Made by a program: the position numbers and the translations under genes
Assembly (NCBI GenBank): GCA_019155205.2
Contig: JAHNZQ020000277.1
Coordinates: 1,013,981-1,026,824, forward strand
From: Gracilaria vermiculophylla
Lineage: Eukaryota > Rhodophyta > Florideophyceae > Gracilariales > Gracilariaceae
Reading direction: 5' to 3'
Length of the DNA: 12,844 nt
Shown here: piece by piece, positions 1-7,942 of the stretch
Layout of the letters: every line of letters begins with the position of its first letter
Numbering within the stretch: the stretch's first letter is position 1
The notes under the pieces: generated by a model
What the model saw: only the letters and a program-made list of their open reading frames with translations
Told to the model about the DNA's origin: nothing
Database searches by the model: none

Positions 1-290
1 TCTTGAGTATTTTTATTAGCTTACACGTGAATAGGAAGGCCAGATCAAATGCATCAGAAAAAGCATAAAGCTCAGCACCCGTATGAGAGCATACTCTATC
101 GCGACTGTTATAGGTACTAGAATGTGAGAAATTTTGGTGTCCAAATTTATCTGAGAAGGAAATGAGGTCCCCTATATTAGAATGCTGGGGCGGGGTGTTT
201 GTTAGTGAGCTTTTCCTGTAGACCTAGAATTTTGGAGGATTCCATTAAATTTTTCATGCAGAATGCCTCGATGAGGGGTAGCATGTATCT
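1..290. other. AT-rich stretch with no recognisable gene
   Basis: All six frames are closed at short intervals. I see no protein motif, RNA gene or repeat here. Base composition becomes clearly more GC-rich at about position 290, where the next block starts. Confidence 0.6.
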
Positions 291-1114
291 GAAGTGCACT
301 GCCCTCCGTGGAGGTTTTCTTCGGACCTTTGCCGGTTCACTAAATTCAGGTTAGCCATACTTCTGAGAACGATTAATGTCGCAAGTGCGATTCGCGTCCG
401 TCTGCGCCGTGAATTCCAGAGTAACCGATCCGGCATGTGTCGCGTGCCATGGCGCGAGCGCGGCAGCCACGCGTGGCCCACTGGCTACAGTATGGGCGCC
501 GATTGGTGCCTGCCTTGCACAGTTGATTTAGTATTCTTCGCTACTTTACTTATTTAGTTACTTAAACCATTTGGTTCCGAAAGCTACGGTACTTAGGGCA
601 ACGGCACTTCAGCTGTCGGGCCCAGGAAACCGCATCAAGTGGGATCTTTGGTCTAAACTTGCCGCCAACTTGGGTGTCTCTCTCCACCTTGGAGAAGTAC
701 GCCATGGACTACGATATCGAACCGCCCGTGACGCCCAGAAACATTGTCTGGACTATTCCACACTTCTTTTAGGGTCGCCGTCGTAGGAGTTTATCTCCAC
801 CAAGTCTCCGGTTTACCTCTTTTCGACAACGTCCGCCGCCAGCTCAAAGCGGCTTGCCCGATACCCGCGCGGCCCCATATGCTACCTGGCCGCGCTGAGA
901 TAGCCCGACACATTGCAAGGAAATTTCATCGTACTTACGGAAACTGCCTCAAGCACAGGACTTGCTGGATTCTCGATTTATCCACTCGTCTTTTTTTTGC
1001 ACTCCCGCCGACGTCTTGGCTCCGGAGTTCGGCCTGGCTGGCGTACCTCGCCCGAAGAAGGATCTGCCCTTGAACCACCTCGTGAAAGGGGGGTTTGAAC
1101 ATCCTTCTCGGTAA
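291..1114 (+). other. GC-rich island with unrecognised, possibly decayed coding sequence
   Basis: This block is visibly richer in G and C than both flanks, with CpG-rich words around 380-480 and 820-910, and it stays open for long stretches. On the + strand, frame 3 is open over 294-557 and 744-1073. Frame 2 starts with ATG at 704 (MDYDIEPPVTPRNIVWTIPHF) and closes at a TAG just after. Frame 2 is open again from about 902 to a TAA at 1112-1114 and contains PADVLAPEFGLAGVPRPKKD. Frame 3 contains the helix-like stretch PGRAEIARHIARKFH. The minus strand is also open at 254-481. The pieces could be one frameshifted pseudogene on the + strand, but I recognise no family and see no integrase, gag or host-gene signature. 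It could also be a fragment of an unrelated element, or open only because GC-rich DNA has few stops. Confidence 0.35.
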
Positions 1115-1144
1115 TTTCCCCTTTAGGGTATTGCTTTACAGTAT

Positions 1145-1600
1145 CCTCCGAATGATGAAATTAGTGTGGTCGATGCGGGAAACATCATATTGTTCTTCTA
1201 TAATGTGAGTGAGAAGATTGATAAGAGAGAAAATGTATTGGCCAGTATGCACGAGCCATACCGTATTGAATGCATGGAGAGAAGTTTGTTTTCCAAGATG
1301 ATAACTGACCGTTACACATAATCTATATTGGTGACAGGAAGGCTTTTAGAAGCAAACATTAAGGTAAGGGAATGGGAAGCGGACGCACCGGACTTCAAAC
1401 CTATTGGAAATATATGGTGACTTTTTTCAAGAATGGTGCATGGCCATGGAAGGCAGTCTATTACAGTTTAAGATTTGAAGCACGGTATTTAGAATTACTA
1501 TGATAATGGTTCATTTTCCACACTAAGTGGCTACATTAATTCATTGCCGAAACGGTGTATTAGCGTTATGTATCAATAAGGAGGAAATACAAGCTACTGA
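1145..1600 (+). pseudogene. Tc1/mariner transposase fossil, C-terminal catalytic part
   Basis: Transposases of this family cut and paste DNA with a DD34E or DD34D catalytic domain. Frame 2 at about 1172-1270 reads like the strand region before the second Asp (GNIILFFYNVSEK). A shift to frame 1 gives FVFQDDN at 1285-1305, which carries the second catalytic Asp, then a TGA at 1306-1308. Frame 2 resumes with ILVTGRLLEANIKV and ADAPDFKPIGNIW (1379-1417), matching the family block SPDLNPIENVW. It continues through HGRQ, the tail LPKRCISVMY and GGNTSY to a TGA at 1598-1600, where the family normally ends. The third acidic residue of PIEN is Gly here (GGA, 1406-1408), and TGA codons interrupt the frame, for example at 1418-1420. 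About 34 residues separate the two catalytic positions. The N-terminal DNA-binding half is missing. The element is dead; family assignment is strong. Confidence 0.85.
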
Positions 1601-1826
1601 GTCGGCAAGATACACTTCAAGTCGATACAGTTGTTTTGTTTTTGAAATTATTTTGCAACTTCAATTTACTTGAGAACATGATATTGTAGTCGCACAGTAC
1701 CGAACTTACGATTGTTTTACTTTAGCACCAATGTGGTATGATTGTGAAACAGACTGGAAGTAAGGATATTAAAAAATACAGACGCTTCAATATGAAGAAA
1801 AACTGGAATTCTTGAGACAAAATGGA
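1601..1826. other. AT-rich spacer between the Tc1 fossil and the gypsy pol
   Basis: I see no coding signal on either strand. The gypsy integrase, which should follow RNase H on the minus strand, cannot be recognised here. A terminal inverted repeat of the Tc1 element would also be expected in this stretch, but no pair of inverted arms could be matched by eye. Confidence 0.5.
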
Positions 1827-2312
1827 CTATAGTGTAGCAAGATTGTAAAAATTGTTCGAATACCATACTTTGGCGGAATGACCCGTGATTACGGTGAAGT
1901 GCACTCCAGTTAGACAGAGACGGAGTGTGGAGAGCGCCCACACCAAGGCAATGCACTCCTTCTCCGAAATGGAATAGGTCCTCTCGTGAACTCTAAGAGT
2001 CCTGGACCAATATCCAAATGGTTTGCGCTCTTCTTTGGGGCTTGTATGAAATAGTGGACAAAACACTTTGTGGTCGCTGGAATCTGTATCCACGGAGTAA
2101 GAGAGGCGTAGCTTGGGGAGTGATAAGATTGGAGTTGTTTTGAGTACCCTGATCAGGGAATGAAAAGCAGGCGACTGACTGGTGGTGAATGGCGAGAGCT
2201 TCGGCGGCTGCCATTTCTGCTGTACTGCGTTAAGCGGGGCAGCGGTATACGAAAAACGCGGTACAAAACGTTGATAAAAGTTGACTAGTCCAAAAAAGTA
2301 TCTCAATACCAT
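1827..2312 (-). pseudogene. Gypsy RT connection and RNase H domain, third Asp lost
   Basis: RNase H removes the RNA strand during reverse transcription. The frame is open for 161 codons. Residues 5-33 (YFFGLVNFYQRFVPRFS and AAPLN) match the RT tether FLGLVNFYRRFVPxFS. Residues 71-80, SYSVDTDSSD, carry the first catalytic Asp. GYWSRTLRVHERTYSISEKE at 100-119 is the diagnostic gypsy RNase H block with the catalytic Glu, followed by ALVWALSTLRLCL. The third catalytic Asp of TDH is replaced by Gly at residue 144 (VITGHSAKVW), which one A-to-G change from GAT to GGT explains. The frame closes with TAG at 1827, shortly after the domain boundary. The integrase zinc finger (HHCC) and DDE core that should follow were not found in any minus-strand frame between 1826 and 290. 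Confidence 0.9.
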
Positions 2313-2795
2313 TTGCGTCCGGGGGTTTTGGGCCTCAGCGAGTCACTTGACTCGAAATATTCTGATCATAAGCCGTGCGGGACGGATGATGTGACGCAGA
2401 TAGTTTATAATATCTTTACGGAATTCATACTTTTTGAGCTTCGGGGAAATACCTGCATCATGCATTACCGTTATCGCGTTTTGCAAATGGGTGAGATGAT
2501 CATCTAAGTGTTTGGAGAAGATGATTAAGTCGTCCAGGTACACAAGGCAAGTCCGCCATTCGAAGCGGTTCATGAGGACATCGATAGCCTTTTGAAACGT
2601 TGCGGGAGCATTGGTCAGAACAAATGGTATCTACTCGAATCGGTAAGGTCCAGCGTGGCATACAAATGCCATTTTGTCACGGTCTTCCTCCCTGACGGGG
2701 ACCCGCCAGTATCTACAATCGGTCTCGAGAGCCATGAACATAGTAACATCACCGTGGGAGTCTTTGCACTCGTCAATAAGAGGGTAGGGCAGGTA
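2313..2795 (-). pseudogene. Gypsy reverse transcriptase palm with YLDD
   Basis: Reverse transcriptase copies the element's RNA into DNA. After the frameshift near 2790 the second frame reads YPLIDECKDSHGDVTMF, ETDCRYWRVPV, then DKMAFVCHAGPYRF, corresponding to the family's LDxxSGYWQIPV and KTAFxxHxGxYRF. The first catalytic Asp region has drifted: FSTLD is FMALE. A TAG at 2631-2633 follows, then IPFVLTNAPATFQKAID (family MPFGLTNAPATFQ). The catalytic box CLVYLDDLIIFS follows, with YLDD at 2529-2540 intact on the DNA level. It continues with LDDHLTHLQNAI and a thumb-proximal block ending YLRHIIRPARL (normally YLGHVIRPGRL). A TGA at 2340-2342 separates this from the RNase H frame without changing the reading frame. 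The domain is recognisable from end to end but non-functional. Confidence 0.9.
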
Positions 2796-3664
2796 TCCCG
2801 GATAGTCGCGGCATTATGCCGGCCGTAGTCTGTGCACAATCTTCATGACCAATCCAATTTTAGCGCAAGGACCACAGAGGAGGCCCCCGGAGATAGTGCT
2901 GGCTGTATGAATCCGGCATGGAGCATGCGCTCCATTTGGAACTCTTCCTCCTTTCGAGCCTTTGCCTCAGTCCTGTAGGGCGTTTTCGCGATTTTCCGAG
3001 TGCTCGGCTCCCAATCTATCCGAAATTCGACGCAACTAATCTTGCTTAGCGAACCATCCCATATCGGGGTAGATTTCCGCAATATTGCGCGGAAACGCTC
3101 CCGATGCGAGGCGGGCCCATGGGACAAGTTCAATTCTTCGAGAGCTCTCACGGGGTCAATCCGATCATAGCTCGTCGGAAGTGGGGTCGGGGAGGCAGGA
3201 ATAATCTGGTGACATGGTTTTCCCGTTTTCTCAGTACCTTCCAGTAGATCGGTGATTCCGCTGTGGGCAGAGTTCACCTCCGCATCGGGCGCCTTCCCGT
3301 CTTCCGCCATCACGAGGAAAAGTACCTGGACGGCCACAATCCTTGTGCGGATCATCGCGAATAGATTTGGCGTGACGGATCCAAGCACTTGATATTTAAC
3401 CAGATACTGTGTTATGTCACCGAGATTCGTTATAAAGATCCCAAATGGGCAGTTAGGCACGATTTGCACGATTTCATTTGCATCTTCGAGGCGACTCTGC
3501 AAATACAACGATGTTGCCGGCTGAACAACCCTCGAACCGTGTTGACGGGAGTTGACCTGAACAAGGACCTGCGTGGCGGGGGTTATCGTTACTAATCCCG
3601 CGCTGCGAAGCTTGGTCGACACCCGGGTTTCCGGCGGCGCATTATGCGCGGTAGACAGACGCAC
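2780..3664 (-). pseudogene. Gypsy pol: PR-RT linker and N-terminal reverse transcriptase
   Basis: This is the longest open stretch in the window, 273 codons from 3664 to 2843. Its first half is the variable linker between protease and RT, with phrases such as IVPNCPFGIFITNLGD that recur in gypsy pol linkers. Residues from about 170 match the region before the RT palm: LNLSHGPASHRERFRAILRK, then SKISCVEFRIDWEP, then PYRTEAKARKEEEFQMERML and GFIQPALSPGASSVVLALKL. The last block is the family's IxPSxSPWASPVVL with the Trp replaced by Gly. A TGA at 2840-2842 interrupts the frame. The match then resumes in the same frame with LCTDYGRHNAATIRDT, the block normally written FCVDYRRLN. A frameshift follows at about 2780-2795, and the RT continues in another minus-strand frame. 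Confidence 0.87.
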
Positions 3665-4003
3665 CTGCTTTCTGGTATCCCGCCAAAGCGGTTGTCGGAC
3701 GATGGGGATTTGAGACCCGTATTCAAACTCCTACTGATTCAGAAGAGGGCCGACAGTCTCTACAAACCTATCGCAGTAGTCGAATCCGAGGATCATGGGC
3801 GTGGCCAGAGAACGGCACACAATAAGAGTGAGCTTGACTACCAACCTTCTCAATTGCATAACTCTATCAATGGTCCTAACCGTTTTTAACGGATTGTTCT
3901 TCACGTCCGAGACGTCCAGTATCGCATCTGTGCAAATTTGAGACCACAGAACAGGAAATAGTACCTTCTTGACAACGAAATTAGGCCCAGCTCAAGTGTC
4001 GAG
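3665..4003 (-). pseudogene. Gypsy aspartic protease domain, active site broken
   Basis: The retroviral-type protease of a gypsy element cuts the Gag-Pol polyprotein. Reading down the minus strand from 4003 gives LDT, then TGA (3992-3994), then AGPNFV. This is the active-site block LDTGAGPN with the Gly codon turned into a stop by a single G-to-T change (GGA to TGA). About 65 residues further on comes MILGFDYCDRFVE (around 3757-3796), the second conserved block, in which ILG precedes the C-terminal strand. A second in-frame TAG lies at 3731-3733. The text after it, IPIVRQPLWRD, continues into the open linker frame without a shift. The protease is therefore complete in extent but cannot be translated past its own active site. 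The assignment rests on the two blocks and on its position directly before the RT. Confidence 0.8.
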
Positions 4004-4010
4004 GACCGAA

Positions 4011-5140
4011 AGAAAATCGCACTATATACTGCAAGCGCAGTCCGAGATCAGCGTAAACCCTACAGTTTCGCTTCGCCATCACTAAGACTCTATCCGGGTG
4101 TAGACTATGCTTTATCCATCTCCACGGTCGACGCAAAACATCTAAGTGCTCAGAGTTCGCGTCTACTGTATCTTTCCTCGAGAAACGTTTCACCTAAGAG
4201 CAATGCGGCGGCGCCTTGGGCGTCGTCAGCTTCATCTCTGAGGACTCCTGTCTCCGTGGGGAGGCTCCTCAACTTAGTTTCCCTGAACGTGCTTCACTTC
4301 GGGCTGATTCCTCCAGCACAAGTGTGTCATTGTGTTGGGGGAGATGTTGGGCTCGAGCGGCGTAGGTGGGACTTTCATGGCGGTCGGCAAATGATTCTGT
4401 AGTTTCTGGCGTCAGCTACTGGTGCGCAAGCGAGGTGTGAGCCAGCGCGGCAGGGAAACCCGTTTTTGTACGTAAATACGACAACATCAGCACTGCTGCC
4501 TTTTTTTCCGGGATAGGGATTTGTAATGGGTAACCTGCTCCTCCATCGTCTTTAAAGGAAGAGAGCACTGCGGAGATGTGTGGGAGGTGTGTGTCTCCAA
4601 ATAACGCACAAATTTCCGACAACTCAAGATGGATGAAGTAGAGGAGCGGCGTTCTAGTTTTCGACTGACCTACTACAATTCCAGTTATGAGCCCAATCAG
4701 GACGCTGAAACCTCTTCATTCCGTTTACATAAGTTAAAAAAGCGGTTCGGGATAGGCCGTTGCCATTATAGAGAGCTTGTGCCCTCTGCAGAGCTCCCGT
4801 TGCTGTACCACACAAATCTTTCGTCTTCGACGGTAAATCCAATGCCGGTACTGACCAAACATCATCGCCAAGACGGTTAAAGCTGTCATGATCCAGTTCA
4901 GGAGTACCACTGGTATCCAGTGAAAGGTAGGAGCTCTCTTAACCAATCATTAGCACCTACGATGGAGAGAAAAGATTTGTATCAGACATTTAGCATGCTA
5001 GGAATTACATACGGGAGATAGCGAGTGATGGGCGTAAAACTTACAAAAATAAACTTCATAGCGTGGAGACAGTTTGATCTTTTCACACAGATAATTGTAA
5101 AATAACAGTACGGAAAGCATAAAATCAAAACCATAAGTAC
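4011..5140. other. Mixed spacer, possible remains of gypsy gag, nothing firmly recognised
   Basis: Gag of the minus-strand gypsy element should lie here, upstream of its protease. The minus strand has modest open stretches at 4416-4622, 4654-4842 and 3981-4193, and base composition up to about 4950 resembles the pol region. I cannot match any of them to a gag capsid. Around 4280-4330 one minus frame reads LCWRNQPEVKHVQGN, which faintly recalls a CCHC zinc knuckle, but three of the four ligands are missing or displaced. On the + strand 4629-4880 is open without a known motif. From about 4950 the sequence becomes AT-rich and could hold the lost N-terminus of the pogo-like transposase that starts just after, but no helix-turn-helix is visible. 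Confidence 0.35.
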
Positions 5141-5994
5141 TTACGCGGGAAGAAAGTTGATCAGGTGGGTAATTTAGTGAAGCACCTGAAAGCGCTGCAA
5201 GGAAAGCACCCGGTTATGTCAAAAAACCCTTACAAAATTTGGAATCTGGGCGATACGGCCGTTAATGTAGCTTATGGAAAACGAGTGAGGGTGTTTTCAA
5301 GTGCACGCACAAATTGAGAGGGAAGGCGTCACAATATAAATGATGATGGAACCCACTTTACAGCAGTCGTAGCTATATCTGCCTCTGGTTTGACTGCACC
5401 TCGGTGCTTTGTAGCCGCCGGGAAAATGAAATGCCGCGATAAAAAAAGCCAATCGATGCTGCAAGCAAACCAAAGCTTCCCACAAGGCTGCAATGGATGA
5501 CTGATGTAGATTGGTTACCCTAACACAAACAAATGTTCACCACCGCAAAGGGGTTCATGAAAATGGAAGTGATGCCAGAACTCGTTCAACACTTCAATGA
5601 GTTACTGCGAAAGACAGTACCATTGTATCTGCCAGTTTTGATATTGCTGGATGGGCACAGCTCCCGGAGGGGGGACGAATGGATCGTTTACTGCCAAGAT
5701 ACAAATATAACTGTTATACAGCTGCCCGCGAAACTCTCGCACTTTCTGCAGACATGCAATGTGTCCATAAACATGAGATAAAAGAGTTAAAAGAGGAAAG
5801 TCAGAGACATACTTGTTCAAACGGGGCTTTATAGCAATGCGAATATTTCGTTTAAGATCCAGATGGGTGTCGCAGGCTTCAAGTCTCTTAACCACCATAT
5901 TGCTAAACAAACCTTCATTGATTCGGGTATATGGCCGATAGGGATCCAGTTCTTTGAGAACCTACGACGCAGACTCAACGACAAAGCACTATAA
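5141..5994 (+). pseudogene. Pogo-like transposase, DDE_1 catalytic domain, two catalytic Asp lost
   Basis: DDE_1 transposases bind the transposon ends and cut DNA with three acidic residues. Frame 2 reads KVDQVGNLVKHLKAL, then PYKIWNLGDTAVNVAYGKRV, the family's IWNMDETxVN block. The catalytic Asp is Gly here (GGC, 5249-5251). A TGA at 5315-5317 is followed in the same frame by HFTAVVAISASGLTAPRCF and AAGK, the usual HxTxVxAVSAxGxxxPPxFI-GK. After a shift near 5500-5533, frame 1 gives KGFMKMEVMPELVQHFNELL and LILLDGHSSRRGDEWI with the second Asp intact at 5650-5652. Then comes QLPAKLSHFLQTCNVSIN, where the last Asp (PCD or PLD in relatives) is Asn (AAT, 5758-5760), 36 residues on. After a TAA at 5779-5781 the frame continues with KIQMGVAGFKS and TFIDSGIWPIG, the C-terminal helix block, to TAA at 5992-5994. 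The gene is clearly dead. Confidence 0.85.
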
Positions 5995-6079
5995 TCAGAT
6001 GACAGTAGTCAAAAAGAACAAGGGAAGTTTGCAGATGACTTTACGGACTAGCGATCGCGCAGTCTACTATGAATTCTAA

Positions 6080-6523
6080 AAGATCATTGAGCGCGAGAAA
6101 TTTCCGATCCCAGGCCATTGCCAAATCGAGCAGACGCTACAAGAAACCCGTTCCGCTCATCGTATTCTCTGGGAAGCTACGCCACTTCAGGCACCTGTTA
6201 GTAGTGGTAGAAAGAGCAATGTCGAATCTTGTGGAGCATCGGCCGCTATTCTCACCAATCGTATGTTTATGGGCGATATTATAAACATGAACGATATTGT
6301 GAAGAACTGCGGCAGTTTTGGAAGCAGTGGCTAGACAAAGGTAAGACGCTAACGCCATAATTATAGTGGAGTTGAACAGAATCAAGTCAGAGATGCGGAT
6401 GACGATATTCCAATAAAAGAAGCCTGGAGTCGTCGCCAAGGCATTGCAAAAGGAGGCGGGAAAGTTAAAGAGTCGGCGGCAAGCGCTGTGGACGCCCTCC
6501 TGGGTTTAGCGCGGGATTGCTGA
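6080..6523 (+). pseudogene. Probable C-terminal tail of the pogo-like transposase
   Basis: Frame 2 from 6080 is open for about 84 codons to a TAG at 6332-6334. It contains HCQIEQTLQETRSAHRILWE and then SGRKSNVESCGASAAILTNR. It goes on past a TAA at about 6350 through DADDDIPIKEAW and KVKESAASAVDALLGLAR to TGA at 6521-6523. A charged helical tail of this kind follows the DDE core in relatives, and position and strand fit. The link to the catalytic part needs another frame change between 5994 and 6080. I recognise the general character rather than a defined domain, so this may be an independent stretch that happens to stay open. Confidence 0.45.
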
Positions 6524-6780
6524 GATCGGGAGCCGAAGCGAGCGGGTGTCCGAGGTTTGAAGGATTACCCCCTGTGTCCAATTGGGGAAGCCAGATTCAA
6601 AACGCGTCAAGTCAAACCTGTTTCTTTTGCGGTCGAAAGCAAGATCTTGAAGCTCCAAACTTTTTGACGAATATCCCCCTTGAGAGGGCTGCTCTGTACC
6701 TTACAATGCTATCTTGTGAAACTTTATTCCACCTTTTACACTATTTTTTTTTCTTAAGGAGATAGTTATTGGACGCCTTC
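6524..6780. other. Short open stretch without assignment
   Basis: Frame 1 is open on the + strand from 6517 to 6765. The first third is GC-rich and the last part is T-rich. It has one C-x2-C pair (TCFFCGRK) but no second pair, so a zinc finger cannot be claimed. It may belong to the end of the pogo-like element or be chance. Confidence 0.3.
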
Positions 6781-7258
6781 GATCTTTAGAGCTTTCCCAT
6801 TCCTTAGAGAATACGTCTTGCGGAGTATAGATTTGAAATAATCTTCAAAAACAAGACACAGAACCTAGAGAGGGACTCTCGGTTTCATTTACTTACCGAG
6901 AAAGACTCAAAACCTGAATAGCTTGACTATATCGAGTACTTCTCTGCGGAATAATCCTATTCGGGAACATTGAACGCGATGGAGCAAGGCTTTTCAAAAA
7001 ATGGGTACTCTACTGCTGATCTTGAGGATGTGTTCGAAACATGCAGAAACATGACACAGTATCCCGTAACAAAAAATAATTCACCAATCCATCCGGGAAT
7101 AAATATTCCGGTAAAACATGCTAGTCCGTTTTGTAGGTAAACATAAGACCATAGTAACTTCGGAGACTTAATTCGTTTTGGTGAAAAAAGTCAAGTACTT
7201 CTTCTATAACGGTGATGGAAACCAAAACGTTCATATGACTACTCTTCTGTAGAGGCGC

Positions 7259-7276
7259 GTGTTACGTAGGTAACAC
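7259..7276. repeat. Short inverted repeat, 7-bp arms around a 4-base loop
   Basis: GTGTTAC at 7259-7265 is followed by GTAG and then its exact complement GTAACAC at 7270-7276. With small bulges the pairing extends by GCG/CGC outside (7255-7257 with 7279-7281). Arms of this size occur by chance in several kilobases, so it is listed as a structure, not a known element. Confidence 0.5.
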
Positions 7277-7931
7277 TACGCACAGATAAGGGTTTACGCA
7301 GCTCATAAATAATTCTTCTCGGCCTTCATTGGGGATATTTATCGGCCCCAAATGGCCCGATGGGTTAAATGATATTTTGGTTTTGTACGGAATAAGCCAA
7401 GACCAATCTGGTGTTCCGCAAAAATATTTCGAGGCTCTCCATCATGATCTCAAAGCAACACCTTGAGTTCGTGGACACTGATACTGTCAGTTTACTACTC
7501 ACTACCAAATGAAAAAAATTCTCCACTACATATTACGGAGAGATACCCGAAAGTGATTTGAAATCCCCCTCTGGAAAGAATAACGGCCCATGTAGAGTCG
7601 AACGTAAATTACACGCATTAATTCTTCATAAATGGCACAAAAATGGAGTTACGATCCTGTACTGAGAAACAAATCGAGTCGAAGGACTCCCAAAATGCAG
7701 TTTTATAGAAGAGTGAGCTGAGTACATATTTTTCTGACATATGCCGTTAGTATTGGAGCTTCAAGTCTTATTTTTATTTCGTAGTCTAAGCTGAAATATT
7801 AGAACTTTATTAATGCCAGTAAGCAGCAGCAGTTGGCGTATAGGATTTCTCTATCGCATTACTGTAGCGACGTTGATGGAATAGAAATGGATTCAAGCTG
7901 CACAACATACATGGGACATTGCGGGAGCTAA

Positions 7932-7942
7932 CCCCCCCCCCC
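7932..7942 (+). repeat. Homopolymer run of eleven C
   Basis: Eleven consecutive C residues in an AT-rich surrounding. This may be a slippage-prone microsatellite or a sequencing or assembly weak point. No function is implied. Confidence 0.9.

Larger units (their letters stand above)
1827..4003 (-). mobile_element. Degraded Ty3/gypsy retrotransposon, pol region lacking integrase
   Basis: The minus strand carries, in gypsy order, an aspartic protease, a linker, reverse transcriptase and RNase H. From 4003 to about 2790 they lie in one frame, with stops at 3992-3994, 3731-3733 and 2840-2842. From about 2790 to 1827 they lie in a second frame, with stops at 2631-2633 and 2340-2342. The order PR-RT-RH and the motifs GFDYCDRF, YLDD and GYWSRTL place it in Ty3/gypsy (Metaviridae) rather than copia, where integrase precedes RT. 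RNase H ends at a TAG codon at 1827 and is followed by AT-rich DNA and a Tc1 fossil, so the 3' half appears deleted. No LTR was identified on either side. It is opposite in orientation to the gypsy element at 10874-12844 and different from it in protease sequence. Confidence 0.88.
5141..6523 (+). mobile_element. Pogo/Tigger-like DDE_1 DNA transposon fossil
   Basis: The + strand carries a DDE_1-type transposase spread over three blocks: frame 2 (5141-5500), frame 1 (5533-5994) and frame 2 again (about 6080-6523). Order and spacing of the motifs are those of one gene. The N-terminal DNA-binding (CENP-B-like) region is not recognisable upstream, and no terminal inverted repeats or TA duplication could be paired by eye, so the true ends of the element are unknown. 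It has the same orientation as the Tc1 fossil at 1145-1600, but the two belong to different families. Confidence 0.8.

Noticed and set aside
560..1110. The missing gypsy integrase on the minus strand inside the GC-rich island
   Set aside because: All three minus frames were read and none shows the HHCC finger or the D-D-E blocks of integrase.
1134..1165. ACAGTATCCTCCGAATG as a 5' terminal inverted repeat of the Tc1 fossil
   Set aside because: It resembles Tc1-type ends (ACAGT...), but no inverted partner could be matched between 1600 and 1830, and it lies too close to the catalytic domain unless half the gene was deleted.
1690..1712. CGCACAGTACCGAACTTACG as the 3' inverted repeat of the Tc1 fossil
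   Set aside because: It is in the orientation of a 5' end, not a 3' end, and no partner was found in the window.
4280..4330. Possible CCHC zinc knuckle of the minus-strand gypsy gag (LCWRNQPEVKHVQGN)
   Set aside because: Only the first Cys is in place. The His is displaced by one residue and the other two Cys are absent, so it is no better than chance.
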